Below, in pieces: positions 54,209 through 63,980 of a stretch of DNA of 64,000 nt. The position numbers and the translations under genes were made by a program. The notes below the pieces were generated by a model. It had not been told where the DNA came from. It did not search any database and saw only the letters and a program-made list of their open reading frames with translations. The stretch is from Zasmidium citrigriseum. Lineage: Eukaryota > Ascomycota > Dothideomycetes > Mycosphaerellales > Mycosphaerellaceae. The stretch spans positions 310,001 through 374,000 of the forward strand of contig NHNW01000030.1 of assembly GCA_002786025.1 (NCBI GenBank), given 5' to 3'. Within the stretch, counting starts at the first letter, position 1. The number at the start of each line of letters is the position of its first letter.

Positions 54209-55157
54209 TCACTTCTCGAACTTCATGACGTTTGTAACCTTCCCAATCCCTTCAATCTCCACAACGACCTCATCCCCATCCTTCAAATACTTCGGCGGCT
54301 TCATCCCCAACGCAACACCACCCGGCGTCCCCGTCATAATGAGACTCCCAGCAACAAGCGTCTGCCCCGTACTCAAAAAGCTCACAAGCCTCCTAACCCC
54401 AAAACACAAATCATTCGTATTACTCTCCTGCCTGACCTCCCCATTAACAATCGTCCTTAGACCCAGACCATCCGCATCCCCCAAGACCTTCGTACTAACG
54501 ATCTGAGGCCCAAGCGGAGCGTACTTGTCGAAGGACTTGGAGAAGCACCACTGCTGGTCGTAGCCGGCTTTGTCTTGGTCCATCTGCCAATCGCGGCAGC
54601 TGACGTCGTTGGAGGAGATGTAGCCTGCGACGTAGTCGAGGGCGTTGGCTTCGGAGACGTTCTTGCAGTCGCGGCCGATGACGATGGTCAGCTCGCCTTC
54701 GTAGTCGAGGTGGGATTGGCCGAGTTTGGGGATTGGGATTGATGAGCGGGTGTCTGTGATGCAGTGGGGTGGTTTGAAGAACATGGTTGGGTTCTTTGGG
54801 ATGTCGAAGCCGAGTTCGTGGACTGAAGGATGAGAGCGTTGGTAAGTTGTTGCGAGCTTGAAGGGGACAAGGGGCTGACTGACTATGGGTCATATAATTG
54901 ATTCCGACGCAACGAATCACCGGGACTTCATCTCGTGTGAGTGGGCCGAGGAGCTCCTTCACGGTGTCCTCCTCTCCAGTTGGGACTGCAGAGAGGAATG
55001 TATCGCCAGACAGGACCTGGACGCGGAGAGTGCCTTCGGAGGCGAGCTGGTCAATATCTGCTTTGACATTAGGGACGATTGGCTCGCCCCATCGTATAGA
55101 CCCATCCTTGGCGGAGATATATCGTATGAACCTGGTCCATGAAGTCGAAGATGCCAT
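54209..55157 (-). CDS. Fumarylacetoacetate hydrolase family enzyme (acylpyruvase type)
   Basis: Two exons (54884-55157 and 54209-54822, intron of 61 nt) encode 295 residues. The splice rebuilds CVGINYMTHIHELGFDIPKN. The FAH fold is clear: NPTMFFKPP, then LDYEGELTIVIGRDCKNV with metal-binding acidic residues, YISSNDVSCRDWQMD, QWCFSKSFDKYAPLGP, and GTPGGVALGMKPPKYL. Members hydrolyse carbon-carbon bonds in acylpyruvates or isomerise 2-oxo acids using Mg2+. Similar cytosolic fungal enzymes lack tyrosine-degradation partners, and none is seen here. Substrate is unknown. The gene shares its direction with the acetolactate decarboxylase 467 bp upstream, so joint regulation is possible. Confidence 0.9.
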
Positions 55158-55624
55158 TTTGGGAAAGAGGAATTGATCACTGTTTTGCTGGTCTTGTGAA
55201 TCTTGGCTTGGCTCAGTCTGATTGATCGTGCTTTTTGGCCTTGATGAAGAGCATGGTCATGATCTTATATATTACTGTGCTCACCATGAGATCGATACAG
55301 AGCGCGGAAGAATGGTTGCTCGGGATCGTTCGACTCACTCCTGTGATGTCATTTAGCTCGAGGTGCATGTGAAGTTGCTAGGGCTATCAACAAATTATGC
55401 TCCGCATCTTGAAACTCTGATTGGAGTTACACAAAGTCTTGGCAATGGCCTTCGTTAAGGAAAGTATGTCTGATCAGGGCTCGAGAGCAAAGATCCAATC
55501 AATAAGCCTGTGGAAGCTGAGCCAGGAGACAAGGCTAGAGCATCGTAAGGCTTGATCACTAGCGCAGGTCTTTGTATTGCTAAGCCATCCCTGCATGTCA
55601 CCCTTTCAGGGCTTCTCAAACTCC
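55158..55624. other. Intergenic between FAH-family and acetolactate decarboxylase genes
   Basis: These 467 bp hold the FAH-family promoter and the next gene's 3' flank. I see nothing else. Confidence 0.4.
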
Positions 55625-56344
55625 CTATGCATCGCACTCCACAGCCTTGACCTCCGCATCATCCGTAGCCAGACTCGCTTCATTGAAGTCGCGGCCACCA
55701 GGCAACTCGATATGCACATGCCTCGCAACAGCCACAGACATACGCACCCTATCCGCCTCAACCTCCAACACATGTCCGCCGCTCGATCGATCAGCTGAGA
55801 TGAAATGCGAATGCTGTCCAGCTACAGAGAAGCCTTGCCAGTTTCGCGGGCTTCTAAAGCCAATGATTGTCCCTTGTATGTCTTGGAACTCCTTCGTCTG
55901 TTGCGTCTTTCCAACTTCGATTAAGGTCTCCCCAGGATGTGTTTGTCCTCCGACAGTTCTGCACTTGACTCGAGTGAATGTGCCGTCGATGCGGTAGATG
56001 AGGAATAGGTTCTTCGTGTTTCCTCCGACAAGTTCGTCCAGGCGAGTCTCAATGTCACCTTTGCTCGCAATCTGAACATCTTCGTGGACCATCTGAGGAA
56101 TGAAGTTGGTCGCCATAGCGAATGGGATCTGGTCGGTGGCCTTGGCTTCGTGGACACTGCCACGAGAACGAAGTTGATAGATATGTCCATCGAGAAGGAC
56201 GAGCTCGCCGTCCATGTTGGCGAACGTACCGAGTCCAAGGTTGAGTTCTTTGGAGAGTAACGCCGCTGCGATGATACCGGTTTCGCTGACGCCCGCCATG
56301 AGTGCTTCGACAAGGGAGAACTGGTAGATGTGGTTAGGTTCCAT
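55625..56344 (-). CDS. Alpha-acetolactate decarboxylase
   Basis: The enzyme (EC 4.1.1.5) turns alpha-acetolactate into acetoin and CO2 using a zinc ion. The single exon encodes 239 residues, the bacterial length. Diagnostic segments are NHIYQFSLVEALMAGV, LGTFANMDGELVLLDGHIYQ, IPFAMATNFIP, a CRTVGGQ motif for the active-site Arg region, KTQQTKEFQDIQGTIIGFRS, and GQHSHFISADRSSGGHVLE. The last holds the two His of HxH and the third His of GGH that bind zinc. It has no targeting sequence, so it is probably cytosolic. I chose the ATG at 56344; the frame runs 59 codons further upstream but that part has no family match. The gene is divergent from an acetolactate synthase at 56812. Confidence 0.93.
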   Translation of the reverse strand: MEPNHIYQFSLVEALMAGVSETGIIAAALLSKELNLGLGTFANMDGELVLLDGHIYQLRSRGSVHEAKATDQIPFAMATNFIPQMVHEDVQIASKGDIETRLDELVGGNTKNLFLIYRIDGTFTRVKCRTVGGQTHPGETLIEVGKTQQTKEFQDIQGTIIGFRSPRNWQGFSVAGQHSHFISADRSSGGHVLEVEADRVRMSVAVARHVHIELPGGRDFNEASLATDDAEVKAVECDA

Positions 56345-56811
56345 CTTCGCTTCGATGATTGCTGTTGAAAGCTGTGTTGCTACAGTCGTCTTGATCGTAG
56401 TTAGATGTTGAAGAATAATGAGTCGCTTGGTTGACTTACTTAGCTCGTATATCTGGTGATTGGTATGCGAATTAGTCGATCTGAGCAACATGTGACTGCC
56501 AAGCTTGACCCTGTCGATCATCTTCGTGCATTAGCGTATAGTAGGGCTGCATAGCTATGTTCCAGCCTCGCAGACGTACGCGTGAGCCCTATCTTTCGAG
56601 AATGCAGTATTGGTAATAGAATACACACGCTTGAGCACACACGTCGTTAGCCGTCGTCACTTTCATAGTTGAGCTCGTTCGGCTCTGCTGGAACTCACAA
56701 GATGTCAAGTGTCTGATCTCTCTTCTAATGCATAAAAGACGATGGTAAGCCCGTTGCAGCAACAATTCAACACTTCAACAAGCACACAAAATCTCACTCC
56801 ATTCGACCAAG
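56345..56811. promoter_or_regulatory. Shared promoter of acetolactate decarboxylase and acetolactate synthase
   Basis: These 467 bp lie between the two divergent ATGs. A TATA-like CATAAAAG at 56731-56738 lies 74 bp upstream of the synthase ATG. A single region could co-regulate both enzymes of the acetoin route. Confidence 0.55.
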
Positions 56812-58554
56812 ATGTCAGACCCCCAACAAGTCGCCAGCATAATCGTCAACAGCCTCCTCTCCGCCGGCGTAAAATACATCTTCGGCATCCCCGGCGCCAA
56901 AATCGACAATCTCTTCAACACTCTCTCCTCCCACCCCTCCCTAAAACTAATAGTCTGCCGCCACGAGCAAAACGCCGCTTTCATGGCCGCAGCAGTCGGC
57001 CGAATCACCGGGACCCCCGGAGTCTGTCTCGTGACATCAGGTCCAGGCGCGAGTAACCTCACGACCGGCTTGGTGACGGCGACGACGGAGGGCGATCCGG
57101 TTGTTGCGATTGTGGGCGCGGTGCCGAGGGTTATGAGTCGGAAGCATACGCATCAGTCGATGGATGCGGTGGGGATTTTGAGGGGGGCGACGAAGATGGC
57201 GGTTGATATTGAGGTATGTGCTTGGGTTTGTCGATTTGTTGGTGAGTCTGCTGACTTTGTTGGATAGGTCGAAGATCAAGCCGCTGAAACGATTCTTGCT
57301 GCGTTCAGAGAAGCGTCCACGTCGCCGAAAGGTGCCGTGGCAATTCAACTACCCCTGGACATCGCGGCTGGGGAGTCTCGAATCACGGCTTTTCCAGAAT
57401 TCGCTTTTCGTCCACCATCGTATGGCACGGCGCCCTTCGCCGACATAGCAAAAGTCGCCCGGATGATCGACATGGCAAAACTCCCAGTCCTGTTCCTCGG
57501 CCAGCGCGCCAGCAGTCCACACGTCATCTCTGCCGTTCGAAATTTCATCCAGAAACATCCCATCGCCATCGCGGAGACCTTTCAAGCCGCAGGCGCCGTA
57601 CCACAAGAGGCTGTCGACCTCTTCTTCGGTCGTGTAGGCCTCTTCCGGAACCAGGTCGGTGACCGTCTCCTTGCTGCTTCTGATTTGGTCGTGGCTCTTG
57701 GATATGACCCCGCTGAATATGATGCCGAGCTCTGGAATCCAGAGGGAAAGATCAAGATCGTGCATGTCGATTCCATGAGATGCGACTTCGATGTCTCGTA
57801 TGCGCCGCAGGTCGAACTTCTCGGTGCGGTCCATGACAATGTCCAGGCACTCGCGGACGCTGTCACGCACGTTGTGCATCCTGCTACGCATGCCTTCTGC
57901 CGAACGTTAATCGAAGAACGACTCTCGTGGCACGATAGCATCACCACCGAATCATCAAGCCGCAGCACCGGCCGCATCTCACCACTCCACTTCATCTCCG
58001 AGCTCCAAAAGCGAGTCTCAAAAGACACAACCGTAACCTGTGACATCGGCACAGTCTACATCTACATGATGCGCTACTTCCTCGCCTACGAGCCACGCCG
58101 CCTCTTATGCTCCAACGGCCAACAGACCCTCGGCGTCGGCATGCCCTGGGCGATCGCCGCATCGCTCGTTCAGTCCCCGCCCTGCTCCCAGAAAGTCGTC
58201 AGCATGAGCGGCGACGGCGGATTCATGTTCTCGGCGCAAGAGTTGAGTACCGCGGTCCAGCAGGGGTGTAATATTACGCACTTTGTCTGGAATGATGGCC
58301 ATTATAATATGGTGGAGTTTCAGGAGGAGATTAAGTATGGTCGGAGTAGTGGGATTGAGATTGGTGGGGTGGATTTTGCAAAGTTGGCGGAGGCGTTTGG
58401 TGGGAGGGGGTTTGTGATTGAGCATCCGGATGAGGTGGGGAGGGTTATGGATGAGGCGTTGGCGTATCAGGGCGTTGCGATTGTGGATGTGAAGATTGAT
58501 TATAGTAATAGTCGGGAGTTGGCCAGTATGCTGATCAAAGATAGCGTTGGTTAA
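56812..58554 (+). CDS. Acetolactate synthase, catabolic type, thiamine-diphosphate dependent
   Basis: The enzyme condenses two pyruvates to alpha-acetolactate and CO2. Two exons (56812-57213 and 57268-58554; intron of 54 nt) encode 562 residues. The N-terminal TPP domain has [15 protein letters not shown], the catalytic Glu in [13 protein letters not shown], and [13 protein letters not shown]. The central domain has [11 protein letters not shown]. The TPP-binding motif lies at the C-terminus: [13 protein letters not shown] with [11 protein letters not shown]. The chain starts directly at the TPP domain with no mitochondrial presequence, unlike Ilv2. With its length it resembles bacterial AlsS/BudB, which act in acetoin formation without FAD. 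Codon use switches within the gene from C-ending to G/T-ending triplets and back. The neighbouring decarboxylase completes the pathway. Confidence 0.95.
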
Positions 58555-58596
58555 GGTTGTGCTTTTGATGAGGGACCGGGTCAGACGCCGCGTATA

Positions 58597-59226
58597 TTAG
58601 ACAATCCATTCGAAAAGATTCGGAATCTTTGATTGCGCATGATTGCTTAAGCCAGTCCATTCTCCCGATTGTGACTTCCATTTGGTTGTGTAAAGCGTAG
58701 CATCGTCCTGGCACAGCGATTGATGAGTATAGCCGTGTAAATGCCGAGAATTGACGCAAACCCACTCGCCGTTCCTCTGCCTTTTCCAGCCCAGAAGTAC
58801 AACACTCTCGCGCGACTTGTTATCGAGCTCTAGGAAGCCAGATAACCGACATGTCAAGAAGACGACCGCTTTCCCATCAAGTTCGTCTACTCGGGAGACG
58901 ATATCGACGACGGAGATGCGTGCACTTGGATTCGTCTGGTGTAAGGCGGCGCGAAACCTCAGAAATCCCTCGCGTCCTCGTACGTGGCTATTTGATGTTG
59001 GTAGGTATCGATATTGACTGGAGTCGAAGGGGTATTCCGCGATTATGTCGGGGTCGATCCAGCTCTCGTTTGGTTTCCCGCCGTCTGCGGCATCTGAGTG
59101 GACGGTGATGGCAGCTGATCTTTGCTCCAGGAGTGAGCCAGTGGAAGTCCCGCCGGACGAGGCTGTTGCAGCAAAGAAGAAGGATGATATGCTTGGCGTT
59201 GGGAGTAAGATGTCGAGCGAGTTCAT
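58597..59226 (-). CDS. NTF2/SnoaL-like hypothetical protein
   Basis: This single exon encodes 209 residues from ATG 59226; the frame extends 19 codons further upstream. The N-terminal 50 residues are Ser/Thr-rich. The rest has the feel of an NTF2-like alpha+beta cone: SHVRGREGFLRFRAALHQ helix, then alternating strands ISVVDIVSRVDELDGKAVVF, LTCRLSGF and SVVLLGWKRQRNGEWVCVNS. The His pair in SRHLHGYTHQ could line a pocket. I give no confident family name. It converges on the acetolactate synthase with stop codons only 42 bp apart. Confidence 0.55.
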   Translation of the reverse strand: MNSLDILLPTPSISSFFFAATASSGGTSTGSLLEQRSAAITVHSDAADGGKPNESWIDPDIIAEYPFDSSQYRYLPTSNSHVRGREGFLRFRAALHQTNPSARISVVDIVSRVDELDGKAVVFLTCRLSGFLELDNKSRESVVLLGWKRQRNGEWVCVNSRHLHGYTHQSLCQDDATLYTTKWKSQSGEWTGLSNHAQSKIPNLFEWIV

Positions 59227-60277
59227 AGTGATGGCGAGTCTGTCACACTGGATGTCAATGATGTCTGCCAAATGCAATTGCAAGGACCCATCACCAAGTC
59301 TTTTCTGCGTGTACTTATCATACTGTTCAATACTCCGCAGGAATGTAGGAGCTCAAGGCCAGTTTCAAGCCACACAGCAGAGTATGACGCAACTGAGATG
59401 ACGAACTTTGAACTTTGTTACAACGCTCGCGGCCGGAGCATTGAGGGCGTCTCATGTATGCAGATAAGATAGTGGCCGGGCTATCGTCAGAAGGAGAGTC
59501 AATCGATCGAGCAAAGCTTGCTTGGGGGCCGTTCTAAAAGGTCGTGTTCGGACGAGTTGGTCGCCATTCGGTCAAGCATGGTCGAGTGAGATCCAGTCTT
59601 CATGGCTGTTCCACAGGTTCATATCGCAATCATGTATCAAGCCACATAGAAGCGTCGTCAGCTCTGGGTCATGAAGGCCTGACTGAGGAGATGGTGGGAT
59701 CGTAGGAGACGAAGATTGTGCAGAGACGAGGTGAGGTCGAGTGACAGACTTTCGCCTCACTGGCCAATCAGCTTCCGTGGGATAGGATACGACCGGGACT
59801 CTCGTCGTAGTCTCGTTGTTACCTGGCGAGCATTTCGCATTTCGCATTGAGCGCACATGACCGGCGATGCTCGAAGAACCGACGTCGAGAAAGCATACTT
59901 GGAAGACCGACTGGGACTGACTTGCGCCCAAACACTACCAAAAGCGGCATACGTCCATTAAGTCCGCAACGACCGACATGAGGCGCTTTTCCAAGAAGCA
60001 AGATTCCAAAGACGTCTCTTGCAATGCGCTTTTGTGACTCATGAAGAAGTAGAATCGCCGAATATCAGGAATTCCGAATGTGTGTGATTGATGTCCTCGT
60101 CTAATTTCGATTTCAGCTCTTGGACGATAGCTCTTCGATTCTTGGCTTTGGAATCACCTACTCATCCGCGGCCATGAGGGCTTATATATTGCAGTCGAGG
60201 AGCGCATATGGCCTGTCTGATTTCTTAGTAGCCTCTTGACTCTCAAGAACGACCGGACCACGCCACAACCCACAGCC
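59227..60277. other. Intergenic stretch of 1 kb
   Basis: The longest frame is 119 codons at 59572-59931 (-), starting MGASQSQSVF (a possible myristoylation-like start) but with no domain. It is too weak to call. The rest holds the promoters of two divergent genes. Confidence 0.4.
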
Positions 60278-60904
60278 ATGTTTATCGCCGCGTTTGAGGG
60301 CCTCATGGGAGAAGGCAAAGCAGCGTTGGCCGGGCAATATCACGAATCCCTTCGGCCCCATTTACATCAGACTCCAGGCTTCATCGAAGAGACACAGTAT
60401 GCGTCTGTTGACGTCCCGAACAAAGCTTTGCTTCTTTCCAGATGGGAAGATTCGGCATCCATGCGGCGCTGGCGGAATCAGAGCGACCATCTACGCATCC
60501 AGGGGAAAAGCAGCAGGGATATCTTCCTGGAGTACAAGTTGCGCATTGGACCAGCACATGATGTGAACCAGGATGTCTGGCAGAGTGCGTCGCAGGCTCG
60601 GTGCTTTGTGGTCCTCTATCGGCGGTTGAAGCAGAACGGGCAAGCCTTTGGCATCAACATGTCCGAGCTCAAGGATCAGACCCGATCCAGAGTGAAAGCG
60701 GTCATGCTCGACAGTTCGACTTATGAAGACGAGGCCAGTGTCTTGCGGCTTTCCGTATGGCGCTCACAGGAGGACGCCTTGCTGTACGAGGAGTCTGTTG
60801 AACGTGTTGAAGGGCATAGCTTCGAGCGGGTCTGTGTGGAGAGAGATTACTCCAAAGACCGCAGGGAGGATGCTGCGCATCACATGCCAGGGCAATTCGC
60901 CTAA
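60278..60904 (+). CDS. ABM/stress-response dimeric barrel protein
   Basis: This single exon encodes 208 residues from ATG 60278. The longer frame begins with a TTG at 60236 and was rejected. Two alpha+beta half-domains are visible. The first has FEGLMGEGKAALAGQYHE, GFIEETQY, LLLSRWEDSASMRRWRNQ and EYKLRIG. The second has ARCFVVLYRRL, SRVKAVMLDSS, VLRLSVWRSQEDALLYEE and FERVCVERDY. This double ferredoxin-like layout fits ABM-like proteins that act as small oxygenases or as stress proteins. No signal peptide is seen. It lies about 1.7 kb downstream of the acetolactate synthase, and a functional link is speculative. Confidence 0.65.
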   Translation: MFIAAFEGLMGEGKAALAGQYHESLRPHLHQTPGFIEETQYASVDVPNKALLLSRWEDSASMRRWRNQSDHLRIQGKSSRDIFLEYKLRIGPAHDVNQDVWQSASQARCFVVLYRRLKQNGQAFGINMSELKDQTRSRVKAVMLDSSTYEDEASVLRLSVWRSQEDALLYEESVERVEGHSFERVCVERDYSKDRREDAAHHMPGQFA

Positions 60905-61604
60905 GGTTGTCAGTGTTGAGCGAGGCCGTATCCTTTCCGTCGACGCATATCGAGGTGGTTAGATTTTCTCAATCTTCCGGTTCTATAGGCTCGAAAGCAT
61001 CCTGTAGCACAGAATGCACATTGATCAAACAATCTGCTGCGTCCACAGTTGTCTATCCCAAGATATTGCTCCAGTGTCTCAAATCGCTGTCTTTCGCGCG
61101 GTTGCGATGCCACGAGGTTGAGAGAGCCATGTAAGGCTTATTGATGCCATTACACCCTTGTGGGCTGGAGATGGTGTTGAAGTCGCTGTGGTTGTTCTGT
61201 TGTTGCAGAACAAAGTCAGGAGTAGAGTGAAGTCGAACTTCTTAGAAGTGGATCGCGACTGACCAATGACGTGCCGTGTTGGTCGCCCGCCCAACGTCTC
61301 CTCATGTTGTTTACTAGCCGACTTGGCACAAGATCCTCCGTCTCTCCTCTTAATAGTCGTACATTCGTTGCATGATACATACAATCACGCGCTTGTACAG
61401 CTAATTGACGACTTACGAGATCAACGACTGTGCAGACCAGACCAGACATTGCACCACAGAGAAAGCATACCGCCTCATCGAAGCATCCAGAGGCCAAGTC
61501 CAGACGAGAAGCGATTACGACTGTCCGATAGATCCAGATCGACGCCTCTCTTGGATGGAGTGACCTGCCAGCACCTTCCACATACACTGCGCGCAGCAAG
61601 CACG
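60905..61604. promoter_or_regulatory. Upstream region of the DUF3405 gene
   Basis: These 700 bp hold the ABM-like 3' flank and the promoter and leader of the next gene. The DUF3405 frame stays open for 113 codons upstream, to 61266, without any family feature. That is likely leader. Confidence 0.4.
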
Positions 61605-63980
61605 ATGGGCGGCCGCTACCGCTCGCTGTCAGGCGCACTCATCGACCCAGAGAAGCAACGCCATGCACGACACTCGTACGACTACGACAGCGACGACGCC
61701 CCCTCGCTCATCTCCTCCCGCGACACCTCCTCCTCACACGCCCCAATGCTCGGTCACAAACCCATATTCGCATACCACCTCCCCCGAAGGCGCTTCAGCC
61801 GATACTTCACCCTCGCCATCTCCGCCTCGCTCCTTATCTTCATCTACTACCTCGTTCGATCGTCGTGGGCGAGTCAAGCAGAGGTGCAGTTGGGATTGAA
61901 GAAGCCTCCTGCTCCACCGCCGGCGTGGGAGAGCTTCCCGTTCTTGAAGAGGTATCATGGAGGAATAAGGACGTTGGTGAGCAGGAAGGAGAATAAGCCA
62001 GAATATCCCTCGAATGAGGATGTTGAGGTAGAGAGGCTGAAGGAGGAGGCGTTGTCGCAAAAGGCGAAGCAGGATGCGGAGACAGCGAGAGAGAAGGGTT
62101 TTCAAAAGCGAGAAGAGACGTTCTTGGACCGGGCGATGAGGTTCGACCCAGTGGCGAAGACCGATCGGAAAGAGTACGAGCCTGCTGTGAAGTGCTATCT
62201 GAATAACAAGACGAAGTTGGAAGTACCGCAGCTTTTGAGCTATGAGGGTGTAACTCAGGGATTCCCAGAACCTGTAATGGGCAGCTACGAGTTGTTTGGA
62301 TTGCGGAACGACATGTGTTTTGAGCGGTACGGGAGATTAGGGCCATACGGATACGGCTACAGCAAGAAATACGGCGGCAGCGGTGCTGGTATGGATGGTG
62401 AGATGGAGGGTTCTGAGAAGGTGTGGGGCGATAGTCTGGAGATTGATTACACCAAGGTTAAGTGGGCAGACGTACAGGATGAATGTATGCAGGCCAACAA
62501 GCATCGATTCAAGCCCTCGCCAAAGCAAGCCATGAACCACTTCTTCACATCGATGGGCAGCGGCGGCCCAGCCAAGGAGCGAGGTTCCAAGGACGAAGAG
62601 AGGACCAAGTCGAAGGACGGCAAGCAACTCATGAGTCGCACCGCTGTGCTCATCCGGACATGGTGGGACTACAAGTACGACGACGAGGACATGTTCTATC
62701 TTCGAGCCTTGATGAACGAGCTGTCGATCCAATCAGGCGGAGAGTACACGGTGCATTTCCTGGTCCATGTCAAGGACGACAACATGCAGATCTGGGCCGA
62801 CGATGAGACGTACCAACGCGTGCTCGACGACGCTCTTCCGGAAGAGTTCAAAGGCATGGGTACGCTCTGGTCTGAACGGCAAATGGGCTTGATATATGGC
62901 GGCGTTGCTGAGAGCTTTTACCGCGATTTGCCTGTTCATGGCGCATACCGCAGCACTTACATGCCTGTCCAGTACTTCGCACACATGCATCCAGAGTTCG
63001 ATTTCTTCTGGCACTGGGAGATGGATATTCGATATACTGGCCACTTCTACCATCTGTTCACGCAGGTCTCCCAGTGGGCAAAGCAACAGCCAAGGAAAGG
63101 ACTCTGGGAAAGAAATGGCAGATTCTATGTGCCATCTGAACATGGCAGCTGGGAGGACTTTCGCCAGATGGTGCGTGTTCAAACTGAACACGGGACAGCG
63201 AGCAAGCAGAATATCTACGCTAAGCTTGCCGCTGATGCCGGTACGAAGAACCCAATGGATGATGAGAGCCGTAAGCCGGAGACGCCCATCTGGGGCCCGC
63301 AGCGTCCCACTGGAGAAGGTGACGAGACGGACAGGCCTGAAGACGATCCAGAGCCACCTACGACGTACGACAATGACAAATATGAATGGGGCGTTGGTGA
63401 GGAAGCAGACTTCATCACCTTCAATCCCCTTTTCGACCCACACACCACCAACTGGATCCTTGCTGAGGATGTGACTGGATACAACACCACCGGTAACAAC
63501 TACCCACCGCGTCGGACGGCCATCATCACCGCTTCACGCCTCAGCAGACGATTGCTCGAGACAATGCACAGAGAGACCGCTCTCAAACGCCACACAATGT
63601 TCAGCGAAATGTGGCCCGGCAGCTGCGCGCTTCACCACGGCTACAAAGCCGTCTACGCCCCCCATCCGGTCTACATCGACCGCGCCTGGCCCACCTCCTA
63701 CCTCGCCGCGATCTTCAACAATGGCCGAAACGGTGCTGCCGGTGGCGCGAGGACGTCTGTCTTCTCCGACGAACGGCAACATAACTTTCTGGGCACGACC
63801 TGGTACTATCACGCCGGCTTCTCGCCTAATTTGTGGAAGAGATGGCTGGGGTATAAGGTCGATAATGATGGTGGGGAGGAGTGGGAGGTGGCGAATGAGG
63901 GGAGGATGTGTTTGCCCGCGATGCTGCTGCATCCGGTGAAGGATGTGGAATTGATTTATGAACATCGGGTTGGAGAGTGA
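61605..63980 (+). CDS. DUF3405 family type II membrane protein
   Basis: This single exon encodes 791 residues. A cytosolic N-terminus of about 65 residues precedes one transmembrane helix at about 68-84 (FTLAISASLLIFIYYLV), then a charged stem and a large luminal domain. Family landmarks are MGSYELFGLRNDMCFERYGR, AVLIRTWWDYKYDDEDMFYL, VHFLVHVKDD, HMHPEFDFFWHWEMDIRYTG, ADFITFNPLFDPHTTNW and a terminal CLPAMLLHPVKDVE. The FWHWEMDIRY segment is acidic like metal-binding sites of Golgi glycosyltransferases, so a glycosyltransferase-like role is suspected, not proven. It matches the usual full length. The 3' end lies just inside the window and its last 150 bases are G/T-rich. I chose ATG 61605 over the upstream ATG at 61266. 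Confidence 0.9.
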   Translation: MGGRYRSLSGALIDPEKQRHARHSYDYDSDDAPSLISSRDTSSSHAPMLGHKPIFAYHLPRRRFSRYFTLAISASLLIFIYYLVRSSWASQAEVQLGLKKPPAPPPAWESFPFLKRYHGGIRTLVSRKENKPEYPSNEDVEVERLKEEALSQKAKQDAETAREKGFQKREETFLDRAMRFDPVAKTDRKEYEPAVKCYLNNKTKLEVPQLLSYEGVTQGFPEPVMGSYELFGLRNDMCFERYGRLGPYGYGYSKKYGGSGAGMDGEMEGSEKVWGDSLEIDYTKVKWADVQDECMQANKHRFKPSPKQAMNHFFTSMGSGGPAKERGSKDEERTKSKDGKQLMSRTAVLIRTWWDYKYDDEDMFYLRALMNELSIQSGGEYTVHFLVHVKDDNMQIWADDETYQRVLDDALPEEFKGMGTLWSERQMGLIYGGVAESFYRDLPVHGAYRSTYMPVQYFAHMHPEFDFFWHWEMDIRYTGHFYHLFTQVSQWAKQQPRKGLWERNGRFYVPSEHGSWEDFRQMVRVQTEHGTASKQNIYAKLAADAGTKNPMDDESRKPETPIWGPQRPTGEGDETDRPEDDPEPPTTYDNDKYEWGVGEEADFITFNPLFDPHTTNWILAEDVTGYNTTGNNYPPRRTAIITASRLSRRLLETMHRETALKRHTMFSEMWPGSCALHHGYKAVYAPHPVYIDRAWPTSYLAAIFNNGRNGAAGGARTSVFSDERQHNFLGTTWYYHAGFSPNLWKRWLGYKVDNDGGEEWEVANEGRMCLPAMLLHPVKDVELIYEHRVGE

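Noticed and set aside
59572..59931. 119-codon frame starting MGASQSQS, possible small myristoylated protein
   Set aside because: No homologous feature and a weak context; only mentioned under the intergenic entry.
62733..63443. 236-codon minus-strand frame opposite DUF3405
   Set aside because: Antisense shadow of a well-supported gene; no domain.
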